DNA from: Paulinella micropora
Taxonomy: Eukaryota > Cercozoa > Imbricatea > Euglyphida > Paulinellidae
Direction: 5' to 3'
DNA length: 64,000 nucleotides
NCBI GenBank assembly: GCA_019918135.1
Contig: WBZZ01002386.1
Span: forward strand, 24,477-88,476
This document shows positions 22,216 through 32,470 of the stretch, one piece after another (the first letter of the stretch is position 1; each line of letters starts with the position of its first letter). Made by a program: the position numbers and the translations under genes. The notes beneath the pieces were generated by a model. That model did not search any database, was not told where the DNA came from, and was given only the letters and a program-made list of their open reading frames with translations.

Positions 22216-22265
22216 AGAGAAGGAGAATAGAGGTCGTTCCTGTCCGCGCCGTGCCCACCCAGAGC
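22205..22265. other. Junction of host-like repeats and GC-rich virus-like block
   Basis: Base composition, gene density and protein style change within a few tens of bases. To the left a gag-like minus-strand frame is coding. To the right a plus-strand frame becomes coding from about 22240 with no start codon of its own. Both reading frames are interrupted at the same place, as expected of a breakpoint. I see no target-site duplication or terminal repeat. Confidence 0.6.
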
Positions 22266-23123
22266 GACCGGCCACAGCAGGAACGCGAGGTACTGGCCAA
22301 CCTGTTTCTGGTGAACTGGGAGCTGCGCCATTTCCCGCTGACCAAGTATGCCGGCAGCCGCGAGGGCCTGCTGGACAGGCGCGCGGCGGCGCCGCCGCGC
22401 CCGGGCCACGAGGAGGAGGCCTTGTGCCTACCACTCGAGGAGCAGCTGCACCCGCGCGCGGCGGCGCGCATACTCACGGCGTACAGCGTCGAGGGCGTGC
22501 TGGACCAGGTCCGCAACAATGAGAACAGCCTGGTGTCGTACCACTCGCTCATGAACGCCAGCGTGCTGCAGCGCGGCCCCGTGTACTACACGGGCACCGA
22601 TTCGGGGCTCATCAACATTTGGGCCCTGCGCCCACCGGCCCCGGACGGCCGCGGGCGCCAGCAGCTGGGCGGTAGCTTCATGTGCAGGCGGGACCTGCCG
22701 ACGGGCCACGAGTGCGCGCCAGAGCCCGGCCGGCACTTGTGGCTCGTGCTGGAGGTAGCAGATTACCAGTACCTGCTCACAGACGGCGTGACCCGCCACC
22801 GGGGCTACCCGGTGTGGCGCTTCCGGCCGCACGTGACGTTGACGGAGCAGCCCCTGCCCAGCAGCGAATGCACCGGGACGTACCGCGACCCCGTGAGCGG
22901 CCGCAGGTTTGATTGGCACGGGGCGGCCGTGTATGTGGGGCAGGTGATTGCCGACAACGATCACCGCAACTACAACACGCAGCTGCCGCGCATGCTCCAG
23001 AAGCTCGAGGCCCTGGTGTGTGGCTCCGGCCGGGCCGCCGACACCGACCTGCCGCCCACGGACCTGCGCGAGCTTCCCACCCTCTCGCACGTGCACGTCA
23101 ACACCCAGATCTTTCTGTACTGA
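22240..23123 (+). CDS. Unknown protein, 5' truncated at the junction
   Basis: About 295 codons of well-formed sequence ending in TGA. The only in-frame start nearby is at 22188 inside the left-hand gag-like DNA, so the native N-terminus is probably missing. The protein has a mixed, soluble composition with segments such as SFMCRRDLPTGHEC and WRFRPHVTLTEQPLPSSEC. No family is recognised. It is followed by a C-rich intergenic region with a gttaaagaagaag AT island at about 23220. Confidence 0.6.
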
Positions 23124-23646
23124 ACCAGCGGGCGGCCCGCCGTAGCGGTCCCTCCCCGGGCAGACCGGGTGTCGTGTGCCAGGCTGCGGCAGGGCCGTAG
23201 AAGAAACGGACGTCTGTCTTGTTAAAGAAGAAGCCCCCAACTCCACCTGACAGAAGACTAGGTCTTTTTCTGCCTCGTCCCTAGCGTCGTCAGTGCGCTC
23301 TTGCCGGCCTAAACCGGTGCCTGGCCCCCCCTCTTGGCCCCCCTCCTGGCCCCCCTCCTGGCCCCCTCTCGGCCCCCTCTCGGCCCCCCCCCCCCCCCCC
23401 CGCCGGCCAGGGAGAGCGACAAGGCGCTCCACTCCGCCTGCCAGGGGATATAATTTCTCCCTCCCCTTAGGTCGGTGCCTTGCGCTCGTTTCCCTTGGGC
23501 CCCCCCCCTCCCCGCCCGTGGGCCCCCCTGGCGTGGCCCGCGCGCGGAGCCCCTACCTCAAACCCACTGGTTGCTAGCAATTTGGTGTGTAGCTAAAAGG
23601 CCACCCGCCATGGTTCTCGTCCGGCCCCAATAAACAAGGAGCAAGA
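23124..23646. other. C-rich intergenic region
   Basis: Contains several copies of tggccccctc and a C run of about 20 at 23380-23400. An aataaa lies at about 23629, just before the next start codon. No gene is supported on either strand; apparent minus-strand frames are compositional. Confidence 0.5.
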
Positions 23647-23988
23647 ATGCTCTTCCTGCCGTGCCTGGGCTTGCTCCTGGCCTGGGCGGCAGGCCTACAG
23701 CCGGTCAGGCCGATAACAGGCGGCCGGGCGGGCCGCTTTCTGTTGCAGGCCGCTGGCGCCGGCACGCTAGATAGCGGGCTGGACGTGAGTAACCAGGCTC
23801 TGAGCCCCGGGGGGGGGGAACAAGCAATAACAACAACATCAACACTAACAACAACAGTAGCAACAACGGCAACAACGGTAGCAACAACGGCAACAACAAT
23901 GGCAACAACGGCAACAACAATGGCAACAACGGCAACAACAATGGCAACAACGGCAACAACAATGGCAACAACGGCAACAATAACAGTA

Positions 23989-24023
<35 letters not shown>

Positions 24024-27000
24024 AATAACAGTAGCAACAACGGCAGCAACAATAATAACAATGTCAACAACAACACACCAAGCGCCACGACGAGTGCCAC
24101 GCCGAGTGTTACCTCTAGCGTCAGCCAGAGCGCCACGCCGAGTGTTACCTCTAGCACCAGCCGGAGCGCCACGCCGAGTGTTACCTCCAGCACCAGTCAG
24201 AGCGCCACCCCCAGCTCCACGCCGAGTGCCAGCCGGAGCGCCACGCCGAGTGTTACCTCCAGCACCAGCCAGAGCGCCACCCCCAGCTCCACGCCGAGTG
24301 CCAGCCGGAGCGCCACGCCGAGTGTTACCTCCAGCACCAGCCAGAGCGCCACGCCGAGTGTTACCTCCAGCACCAGCCGGAGCGCCACGCCGAGTGTTAC
24401 CTCCAGCACCAGCCAGAGCGCCACCCCCAGCTCCACGCCGAGTGCCAGCCAGAGCGCCACGCCGAGTGTTACCTCCAGCACCAGCCAGAGCGCCACCCCC
24501 AGCTCCACGCCGAGTGCCAGCCGGAGCGCCACGCCGAGTGTTACCTCCAGCACCAGCCAGAGCGCCACGCCGAGTGTTACCTCCAGCACCAGCCGGAGCG
24601 CCACGCCGAGTGTTACCTCCAGCACCAGCCAGAGCGCCACCCCCAGCTCCACGCCGAGTGCCAGCCAGAGCACCACGCCGAGTGTTACCTCCAGCACCAG
24701 CCTGAGCGCCACCCCCAGCTCCACGCCGAGTGCCAGCCAGAGCGCCACGCCGAGTGTTACCTCCAGCACCAGCCAGAGCGCCACCCCCAGCTCCACGCCG
24801 AGTGCCAGCCAGAGCGCCACGCCGAGTGTTACCTCCAGCACCAGCCAGAGCGCCACCCCCAGCTCCACGCCGAGTGCCAGCCAGAGCGCCACGCTGAGTG
24901 TTACCTCCAGCACCAGCCGGAGCGCCACCCCCAGCTCCACGCCGAGTGCCAGCCAGAGCGCCACGCTGAGTGTTACCTCCAGCACCAGCCGGAGCGCCAC
25001 GCCGAGTGTTACCTCCAGCACCAGCCAGAGCGCCACCCCCAGCTCCACGCCGAGTGCCAGCCAGAGCGCCACGCCGAGCGTTACCTCTAGCACTAGCCAA
25101 AGTGCCAGCCAGAGTGCCACACGAAGTGCAACCCCGAGCTCCACACTGAGCATCAGCCAGAGCGCCACCCGAAGTGCCACAACAAGCGTTATCTCCAGTA
25201 CCAGCCGGAGTGCCACCCGAAGTGCCACCCGAAGTGCGACCCCACGCCCTACACTGAGCATCAGCCAGAGCGCCACCCGAAGCGCCACCCGAAGCGCCAC
25301 CCGAAGTGCCACACCAAGCGTTACCTCCAGTACCAGCCGGAGCGCCAGCCAGAGTGCCACCCGAAGTGCGACCCCAAGCTCTACACCGAGCATCAGCCAG
25401 AGCGCCACCCGAAGCGCCACCCGAAGTGCCACACCAAGCGTTACCTCCAGTACCAGCCGGAGCGCCAGCCAGAGTGCCACCCGAAGTGCGACCCCAAGCT
25501 CTACACCGAGCATCAGCCAGAGCGCCACCCGAAGCGCCACGCCGAGCGTTACCTCCAGTACCAGCCAGAGCATCAGCGAGAGCGCCACCCCGACTGTGAC
25601 GCCGAGCGTCATGCCGAGCGTCAGCGAGAGCGCTACGCCCAGTGCTACTCCAAGCTCCACTCCTGGCAACACCCCGAGCGTCAGCCAGAGCGCCACCCCT
25701 AGCAACACCCCGAGCGCCACCCCAAGCGTCAGCCAGAGCGCCACCCCGAGCGCCACGCTGACTGCCACGCCGAGCGCTACCCCGAGCGCCAGCCAGAGCG
25801 CCACCCCGAGCGCCACGCCGAGCCATTGGGGCCTCCGGCCCTTTGTCGACACCGGCCTGTCGGGGTTGGGCACTACCCGGAACAACGCCTCCGGCCTGTC
25901 CGAGCCAGTCGCCCGAGTGGCAGTCAGGGTACCAGCCGTGCTGGCGTGGGAGACCGAGCTTCCGGCAGACGGTTCCCTGTCCTGGAGCCAAGAGGAAAGG
26001 TCGCTGCAATACACAGAGAGTGACTGTCCGCCGACCGGCGTGCTGGGCTCCCCGGGCCTGCCGTCCCAGCAAGTCGTAGCGGGGCCACAGGAGGCTTCGA
26101 TACTAGCACTCGACTTCCTGTACGCCAACGTGTGCAACTTCCACCGAGTGCGTACCGACACCAACGACTACTTCTATGGCTGGCTAACGGTCAGGCGCCA
26201 CCGCGCGGTGGACTGGCTAGGGCTGGGCCAACAGCAGAGCGTCAACACGCCACTGGGTTTCTGTATTTCCCTGCGCAACTCCTTCGCGCTGCCCGCCGGC
26301 CTCCTGGCCGAAGCCAACTGTACGCCCGCCCAGGGCTTCGGCTGTCCGGCACCCACCGCGCAGTTGCTGACCGTGCTGGTGCAGCCCGCCCGGCCGGAGG
26401 GGCGCCGGGCCCTGCAGCAAGCGTCGTCCTACCGGCTGCAGGTGGAATTCCTGCGGCCTGCGCCCCCGCCGAACACGGCGCTGTGGGCCGGGCGGGAGCG
26501 GGCGGAGGTCTTCCCCGTCGGCCCCGGCCCTGCCGTCCTGGCCCGCGCCGCCTGGACCCTGCCCTGCCCCCCCCTGACCACGGCCAACACCCCTGGCTGG
26601 CTCGAGGACGTACGCGTACGGCAACTGATCGAGTGTGTGGGGCTCAACGTCTATGTGGGGTGCTGGCAGAAAGCAGAGATCCTGTGGCTAGAAACCTTCA
26701 CCTTCCGCGCCAACGTGACCGAGGCGTGCGGGGGCGGGGTAGCCGGCGCCGAGCCGCCCACCCCGCCCCCCCCGGCGGGGCTCCAGCCCCTGCCGGCCAG
26801 CACCCGGGGGCCGGCCGAGCGGGGCCGGCCGCGCCCGCCACAGCCCGTCACCGGCACGCGCTCGGCCTGTTCCTGGCCGCCGGCGTGGCGGCCGGCCTGG
26901 GGCTTGGGGGCTGCCTTCTTCTTCTTCGCGCCCGCCCCCGCGGGTTCTTGTCATCCTTCCTTCCCTCGCCGTCCCCTCCTCGGTGCGGGGGCCCCCGCCC

Positions 27001-27100
27001 CCCTTCCCCCCTCCCGCCGCCCTCCCCGCGTTCCCTTACTGTAGCCACCAACGCCGCCCAGTGCGAGAGCGAGGTACCAGGCCCGCCCGAGCCCCATAGC
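23647..27100 (+). pseudogene. Mucin-like type I membrane glycoprotein, split by two homopolymer frame breaks
   Basis: An ATG at 23647 starts a clear signal peptide (MLFLPCLGLLLAWAAG). At a 10-base G run (23809-23818) the coding sense moves to another frame. That frame first gives an Asn-rich segment and then, from about 24080 to 25830, an extended Ser/Thr/Pro stalk of SATPSVTSSTSQ-type repeats. A roughly 300-residue Cys-containing ectodomain follows (25840-26750). At an 8-base C run (26766-26773) sense moves again, to a frame with a membrane helix (GLFLAAGVAAGLGLGGCLLLL) and a short basic tail. The layout signal-stalk-ectodomain-TM is that of a heavily O-glycosylated surface protein. Homopolymer indels from sequencing or true phase variation would both fit. 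The ectodomain family is unknown. Confidence 0.65.
24100..25830 (+). repeat. Coding VNTR of Ser/Thr/Pro repeats
   Basis: Dozens of 12-codon-like units (gccacgccgagtgttacctc, agcgccacccccagctccac) alternate in blocks, with higher-order duplications of 100-150 bp visible between 24230 and 25080. Long frames on the opposite strand and in shifted frames are shadows of this repeat. Confidence 0.9.
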
Positions 27101-27119
27101 TAAGCAAACACCGGCAGCT

Positions 27120-28304
27120 ATGGAGACGCACAACCACTCGACAGAGCTAAAGAAGTGCGGTGTCTGCCGACTGCTGAAGCCGAAACCGCGCAAGCAGGAA
27201 GACAGAGCGGAGGACAGGGAAGTGGCGGCGGAGGGGACTGTGCTCTTCTCTCAGTTCGTGCAAGAATTCCTGGTGCGCTCAGCACCAGAGCCCGAGAAGA
27301 ACGACCAGGCCCTGACTATAGTCGTGGGAGCCGGCGGGGGGCACGACTACATGTCGGCGTTGGTGCGCGCGGCTATCGGGTCACTGCAGTCGGGAGGGCG
27401 GTGGGTAACGTTGACGGCGGGCTACACCCCCGAGACTTACCTGCAGAACCTCATGACAGGAAGCCGTAACCTGCAGCAGAAAGGGCTCGCGCGCGGAGGC
27501 CTAAACAGGCAGAAGGCAATGGAGTGGTTGCGCACGGTGGCACGGCCGGCGGGGGATCACGGCTGCTTCCAAGTGGAACCCCAGAACGAGGCCGCCATGC
27601 AGGAACTTGTCCGAAATTTCCAGAGAATGATGCCCGGGGGAACGGAGAACAAGGTCTCCCAGCTGCTTCACGCCGCCGCCTTCGCGGACGGCGCCCTCGT
27701 ACAGGAACCGATTGCGACCTACCAGGCCCGAGAAGAATTCAAGAAAATGGGGATACAGCCCGTAGAGGCTTGGTTGTTCCCCTCTGCAACGGGGGTACAG
27801 CCCACGCAGGATCTCAGCCGCATGCAGGATCTCAGCCGCATGCAGGAGTGCCTGCGTAAATTCCTCTCGTCGCAGCGCCGGCCATCCGAGAAGCTCACGG
27901 TCATTGTGCTGAACGTGGGAGGTGATATCTTGACCCCGCACAGCCAACAGCGCGACGCATGCGTTCTGCGCGCGCTGGAGCAAATCTACACCAGAGAGAG
28001 TGTGCAGGGTTTTACCGAACTCAGACTGGAGGTTTTCGGGCCAGGCTGCGACGCGCACGCCACTTTCCTGGGGGCCAAGCAGGAGGTAGCTGCTTTCCCC
28101 ACACGTAACAAAGTACGGGCCACAGAGGATCCTAAGCTGGCTGAAGCTTTTGGCGTAGGCCTGCTGCAGCTGGACCTAGCCTGGGCCAGCCTCGTGCCCG
28201 GACGGGCGAACGACTGCTTCACGGAGGCCATACGAATTAAGCACGAAATGGAGGCTGCGGGGGCACAAGCCTCTGAGTTGCTGCTAAAGTACCTGAAGTC
28301 CTAA
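27120..28304 (+). CDS. DUF1152-like protein, paralogue 1
   Basis: 394 codons from the ATG at 27120 to TAA, intact. A glycine-rich loop VVGAGGGHD lies near residues 68-76 after a basic Cys-containing N-terminus (CGVCRLLK). Further on are VLNVGGD near residue 265 and FGPGCDAHA near residue 305. This order matches DUF1152 proteins, whose biochemical role is unknown. The gene at 59093-60565 has the same three landmarks, so the two are diverged paralogues. An 18-bp in-frame tandem duplication (27807-27842) repeats QDLSRM. Its start lies about 20 bp after the tail of the upstream membrane protein. Confidence 0.65.
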   Translation: METHNHSTELKKCGVCRLLKPKPRKQEDRAEDREVAAEGTVLFSQFVQEFLVRSAPEPEKNDQALTIVVGAGGGHDYMSALVRAAIGSLQSGGRWVTLTAGYTPETYLQNLMTGSRNLQQKGLARGGLNRQKAMEWLRTVARPAGDHGCFQVEPQNEAAMQELVRNFQRMMPGGTENKVSQLLHAAAFADGALVQEPIATYQAREEFKKMGIQPVEAWLFPSATGVQPTQDLSRMQDLSRMQECLRKFLSSQRRPSEKLTVIVLNVGGDILTPHSQQRDACVLRALEQIYTRESVQGFTELRLEVFGPGCDAHATFLGAKQEVAAFPTRNKVRATEDPKLAEAFGVGLLQLDLAWASLVPGRANDCFTEAIRIKHEMEAAGAQASELLLKYLKS

Positions 28305-28340
28305 CGTACAGAGGCTCAGGAAGGGGGCGGGCAAGACCAG

Positions 28341-28490
28341 ATGCAAGCGGAGGTCACCGGATTTCCACGTGATTGCCGGGACTTCCTGCTGCGGCTCAGC
28401 AACTGCTTCGTCTTTTCCTACAACACAGCCAGTTCCTACAACACAGCCAAAGGGCAGAACCGACAGGGCGCGAGCTCAATGAGATTGTAG
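28341..28490 (+). CDS. Small ORF, 49 residues, unknown
   Basis: ATG at 28341, TAG at 28488-28490, 36 bp after the DUF1152-like stop. Composition is balanced, and a central SYNTA motif is repeated by an 18-bp tandem duplication (28415-28450). No similarity is recognised. It may be a small protein or a 3' UTR coincidence. Confidence 0.3.
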   Translation: MQAEVTGFPRDCRDFLLRLSNCFVFSYNTASSYNTAKGQNRQGASSMRL

Positions 28491-28836
28491 CCCCCCCCGC
28501 GGCGCACCTGGCTCCGCGGGACGACCAGACCGAGCGCCGCCAGAGGCCCTCCCTCCTTCCCTGCCCCTGCCACAGGTTAGCAGAACGCCCGTCATTAAAA
28601 AGCACGTGAGGCCTGCCCCCTCCCGCTAAGAAGCCCCCCCCCCCCTTCTCTGCCTGTGTCCACCCCCGCCGCCTGCCGGCCCACGGGCCACGGAGCAGCG
28701 GGGCGCCGGGGGGAGGGAGCGCCAACGGCCCCTCCCAGCCGCTGCCAGCGCGCCGAACGGCCCCCCCCCCCCACGGGGGCGCAGGCCGCGCCCCCCTCTC
28801 CCTCGGAGGGGGTGTCTGCCTGGCCCACAAGGCCGG
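28491..28836. other. Intergenic region with polyadenylation signal
   Basis: ATTAAA at 28594-28599 would serve the upstream genes. The rest is C-rich, with two short C runs, and probably contains the promoter of the nuclease gene. No further gene is seen. Confidence 0.5.
28594..28599 (+). terminator. Polyadenylation signal ATTAAA
   Basis: An AT island in GC-rich DNA, 290 bp after the DUF1152-like stop and 104 bp after the small ORF. The same motif recurs after most genes in this block. Confidence 0.5.
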
Positions 28837-30086
28837 ATGACGCAGCCCGCGCCCGAGGTGAGTGCCGCCCCCGCGGCCGCCGACCGCCTGTCGAGCTTCC
28901 TGGCCCGGCACAGCGACGACTGCGACATCCTGTCCCGGCTGTACCCCCAGCCCAGCGACGGCGGCGCCGCCTTCGACGCCGGCCCGCACACGTACCAGCT
29001 GCGGGCGCCGGACGGCGGGTGGGTGCTGCTGCCCGACAGCGTGACGGGGGTCGTCCACTCCTTTTTCCCGGCCTTTGAGAGCAAGCGCGTAGCCGCCGAG
29101 GTGGCGGCCAGGCGTGGCGTAGCGGCCGACGAACTGGAACTCGAGTGGCAGAGGCTGGGGGCCGAGGCGTGCGAGCTTGGCACCAGGCTGCACGCGTACA
29201 TCGAGGCGTTCTACAACGACGTGCAGCCGTGCGTGCCGGAGCTAGCCCCCCGCGCGCTGGGCCCCGAGTACGTCCAGTTCCATGATTTCCACGCCCGGGA
29301 GGTGCTGCCGCGCGGGTGGCTGCCCTGGCGCACGGAACTGGTCCTGCGCCCAGGTACCTCCTGGCCGGCTCCTGCGACATGCTGTTCAGGTGCCCGCGGT
29401 CGGGCGCGCTCGTCATCGTGGACTGGAAACGCTGCAAGGCCCTGCGCCGGCGCGGCTTCGGCAAGCGCACGGGCCTGGGGCCGTGCGCCGAGCTACAGGA
29501 CTGTAACTACTCGCATTACAGCCTGCAGCTGAACCTCTACCGCGTGCTAGCCGAGCGACAGCTCCAGCTGCCTTTGCAGGGCCTGTACCTCGCCATCTTT
29601 CACCCGAACCAGAGCCGCTACCAGCTGGTGCAGGTGCCCGACCTCAAACCACTCGCGCTGCGCTGCCTGGCGCTCCGGCGCCACAACCTGGGGCGGCGGT
29701 ACGCGGCCGAGGTGGATGGGCTGCTAGCCGCCGACGGCGAGCAGACTACAGAGCGCGAGCAGCGCCTGGCGCTGGCCTGCCAACGCCTGTCTCTGCTCGC
29801 GCAGCAGCAGTGCCCCCCCGCCCGGGACCGGGACCAATGGCCGGGGCTGCGCCAGGCGCTGCTCGCCCGCACCTGCCTGCCAGCCAGGCCGGGGGCCCTG
29901 CCCGTGCCCGCCCAGCTAGGCGTGGGGCGGCCGCACCCCGAGGAGGATGGAGGGGGTGGGGGGCTAGCCGCTGGCTCCGGTGGGGGGGGGACCAGGTGGG
30001 GGGGGACCCGGTGTGTGCGCCGGCAGCGCCCGGGGGGAAGTCGCGTACGCTTAAACTTAAACTTTTTTTTAATGAGCTTGCAGTAG
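28837..30086 (+). pseudogene. PD-(D/E)XK nuclease of large DNA virus type, one frame break
   Basis: An ATG at 28837 opens about 175 codons with SVTGVVHSFFPAF and LGTRLHAYIEAFYND, the N-terminal signature of a nuclease family known from phycodnaviruses and other giant viruses. Near 29350 the coding sense changes frame without a homopolymer. It then continues with GSCDMLF (Asp), VIVDWKR (the DxK pair) and HYSLQLNLYR (Gln and Tyr of the QxxxY motif), completing the active site. The C-terminus is Gly-rich and less certain. The family is related to viral recombinase/exonuclease enzymes. Split at one indel, it is either a pseudogene or an assembly error. Confidence 0.7.
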
Positions 30087-30242
30087 GACCAGCAACCCCC
30101 CCAGGCGGGGCAGGCCGGCCGAGAGAGAGAGAGAGCCAGGGAGGGGTGTAGTTGGACCCCAGACGGGGGCGGCTAGACAGAGAGAAAGAGAGAGCACGCG
30201 AGGGTAGCAAGGGGCGCCGCCCCGTCCTGGCTCAGGTCTTGA
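30087..30242. other. Short convergent intergenic region with (GA)n runs
   Basis: Between the nuclease gene and the minus-strand surface protein. Contains gagagagaga tracts at 30121-30135 and 30178-30194 and a taaacttaaacttttt AT island at about 30050 that could serve as a poly(A) site. Confidence 0.4.
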
Positions 30243-30590
30243 TTAAATACCACCCGGGAAGGCCTGGCTCATGTTGGCATTGACGTTCCTGGCCTGCAGC
30301 TCCAGGTCCGCGAGCCTAGCTTCCAGTGCGTCTACACGCTGTGTCAATTGCTCCATGACCTGCAGGGAGCTGAAGAGTCTGGGCATAAAGAGCTTTTGTT
30401 TGTCCAGGAGCTGGATGGCCGCCTTGAGACACTTGTGCTCCTCCCCGCGCAACCGGGCGTCGGGGGCCAGGATGACCTGGGTGGGCGACGTGGCGAGCAC
30501 ACGGGCCTCGCCCGCGCCGTCGCGCAGCGCGGTCGACAGGAGTGGCGTGCGAGGAGAGTGGTAGGCGGGCTGGTCTACCACGGACTGCAT
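30243..30590 (-). CDS. Helical C-terminal segment or separate small protein
   Basis: 115 codons from an ATG at 30590 to TAA. It contains ILAPDARLRGEEHKCLKAAI followed by a heptad-rich coiled coil (QVMEQLTQRVDALEARLADL). The DARLR helix before a coiled coil is reminiscent of the self-cleaving chaperone domains at the end of viral and phage fibre proteins, but the resemblance is weak. It could be the end of the larger surface protein or an independent ORF. Confidence 0.45.
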   Translation of the reverse strand: MQSVVDQPAYHSPRTPLLSTALRDGAGEARVLATSPTQVILAPDARLRGEEHKCLKAAIQLLDKQKLFMPRLFSSLQVMEQLTQRVDALEARLADLELQARNVNANMSQAFPGGI

Positions 30591-31589
30591 GGCCCGTGAC
30601 GCCTGCACCGCGGTCGAGGCGTGGGACACCGCCGGGCCCGCCGGGGCCGCCGGGGCTACCGGCTCGGCGCCCGGAGCCGCCTGGCAGTTCGCTGTCCCGG
30701 AGCCGCCCCAGGGTCAGCCTTGTCCGCCCGCCAGGCCTGGCCGGGAGGCGGGTGCTGGCGAGCGCCCGTGCCCCACGCAGGGGGCTCCTCCGGCTGTCGC
30801 TGGTACGCCTGCCAGGCCTCCCTCTCTCGGCGTGAACGCGAACGCCGGGGTGGGGGGCTGCGGCTCCGGCTGCGGCTCCGGCTGGCGCTCCTGCGCTCCC
30901 GGCTGCGCCACGCCCTCTCCCAGCTGCGGCTCCGACTCCTGTCCCAGTGGTACTGGCGGGCAGAACCGCCGTGGCGGCGCTCCCGCCTTTCGTTGCTGCG
31001 GCTGCGCTCCCGCCCACCGGACGCGTTCAGCACGTAGTTCCGCCTCCAGCGGTAGCCCCAGGCATCCTCCTGTCCGCCCCGCGGGGTTTCGTACAGTACC
31101 GTCCAATTCCCCTCGTCGCTGCCCTGCGCCGTCGCGGCCAGGTAGAGCCGGCGCGGGGCCCCGCCGCGCCAGGGGGGACGGGCCGTGCCCGGCAGGTAGC
31201 CGGCCAGCGTGAAGTCTGTCAGGCGCACCGGCTGGCCGTCCAGGCGGCGCAGCTGCAGCCATTCGCCCGCGAGCTGCTCGTTGCGAGTGGTGTTGGTGGT
31301 GGTGGGCCCCACGTAAGAGCCAGGAGCACGGCTCTCGGGGCCCAGGTAGTAGCCGCGGCTCAGCCACTCACGCGGCGCGGCACCAACCGCCAGCCGCTGC
31401 CCCGGGTACTCGGTGCCGTCGAACGCATGCCAGCAGCGCCTGCAGGCCGGAGCAGGTCGCCGCCCAAGGCCCCGACACGTCGGCGGAAAAGTTCTGGAAA
31501 AAGGGCACGACCGAGGGCCCGGCGGCGCAATAGTTCGGGCTCTGGCTCGGTGTCCGCGTCGCCGTAGCGGTGGGGCTCGGGCTACCGCT

Positions 31590-32470
31590 CGGGGTGGCCG
31601 TGGGTGACCAGGTCGCCGATGCGCTGGCGGTCGCGCTGCCCGTGGGCGTGGGCGTGGGCGTAGACGAGCCGGGCGGGCTGCGGGTAGGCGTGGGCGAGCC
31701 CGTGGCGCTTGGCGTGAGTGTGGACGAGCCGGGGGGGCTGCGGGTAGGCGTGGGCGAGCCGGTGGCGCTCGGTGAAGGTGTAGGCGTGGGCGTGGACGAG
31801 CCGTTGGCGCTCGGTGAAGGTGTCGGCGTGGGCGTGGACGAGCCGGGGGGGCTGCGGGTAGGCGTGGACGAGCCGATGGCGCTCGGTGAAGCTGTCGGCG
31901 TGGGCGTGGACGAGCCGGGGGGGCTGCGGGTAGGCGTGGACGAGCCAGTCGCGCCCGGTCCCGCGTGTGTCTCGCTGTGGGTGGTAGTCGGGCTGGGGCT
32001 GCGCGTGGACGAGCCCGTGGCGCTCGCTGAGGGTGTAGGCGTGGGCGTGGACGAGCCAGTCGTGCCCGGCGACGAGGGCGGACCCGGTCCCGCGGGTGTC
32101 TCGCTGTGGGTGGTAGTCGGGCTGGGGCTGCGCGTGGGCGAGCCCGTGGCGCTCGCTGAGAATGTAGGCGTGGGCGTGGACGAGCCCGTGGCGCTCGGCG
32201 AGGGTGTAGGCGTGGGCGTGGGCGAGCCCGTCGCGCCCGGCGACGAGGGCGGACCCGGCCCCGCGGGTGTCTCGCTGGTAGTCGGGCTCCGCGTGGGCGA
32301 GCCCGTGGCGCTCGGCGAGGGTGTAGGCGTGGGCGTGGGCGAGCCCGTCGCGCCCGGTGGCGAGGGCGGACCGGGCCCCACGGGTGTCTGGCTGTGGGTG
32401 GTAGTGTGGCTCTGGCTGTCGCTGGCGCCGCCGCTCCGGCTGGGGCCGGGCGAGGGGTCCCCCCCCTGGC
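31590..32470 (-). repeat. Coding VNTR of Thr/Pro/Ser stalk
   Basis: Repeats of ggcgtgggcgtggacgagcc and gtggcgctcggcgagggtgt type, with duplicated higher-order blocks. It encodes a mucin-like stalk on the minus strand. The open plus-strand frame over it is a shadow. Confidence 0.85.

Noticed and set aside
22428-23432. 334-codon minus-strand frame
   Set aside because: It is antisense to the plus-strand unknown gene. Its composition (Gly, Arg, Val, His runs) is that of a complementary-strand shadow.
23574-26164. Two very long minus-strand open frames (650-830 codons)
   Set aside because: They are shadows of the GC-rich Ser/Thr/Pro repeat on the plus strand. They consist of monotonous Gly/Ala/Arg or Leu/Val repeats and lack a plausible start and flanking domains.
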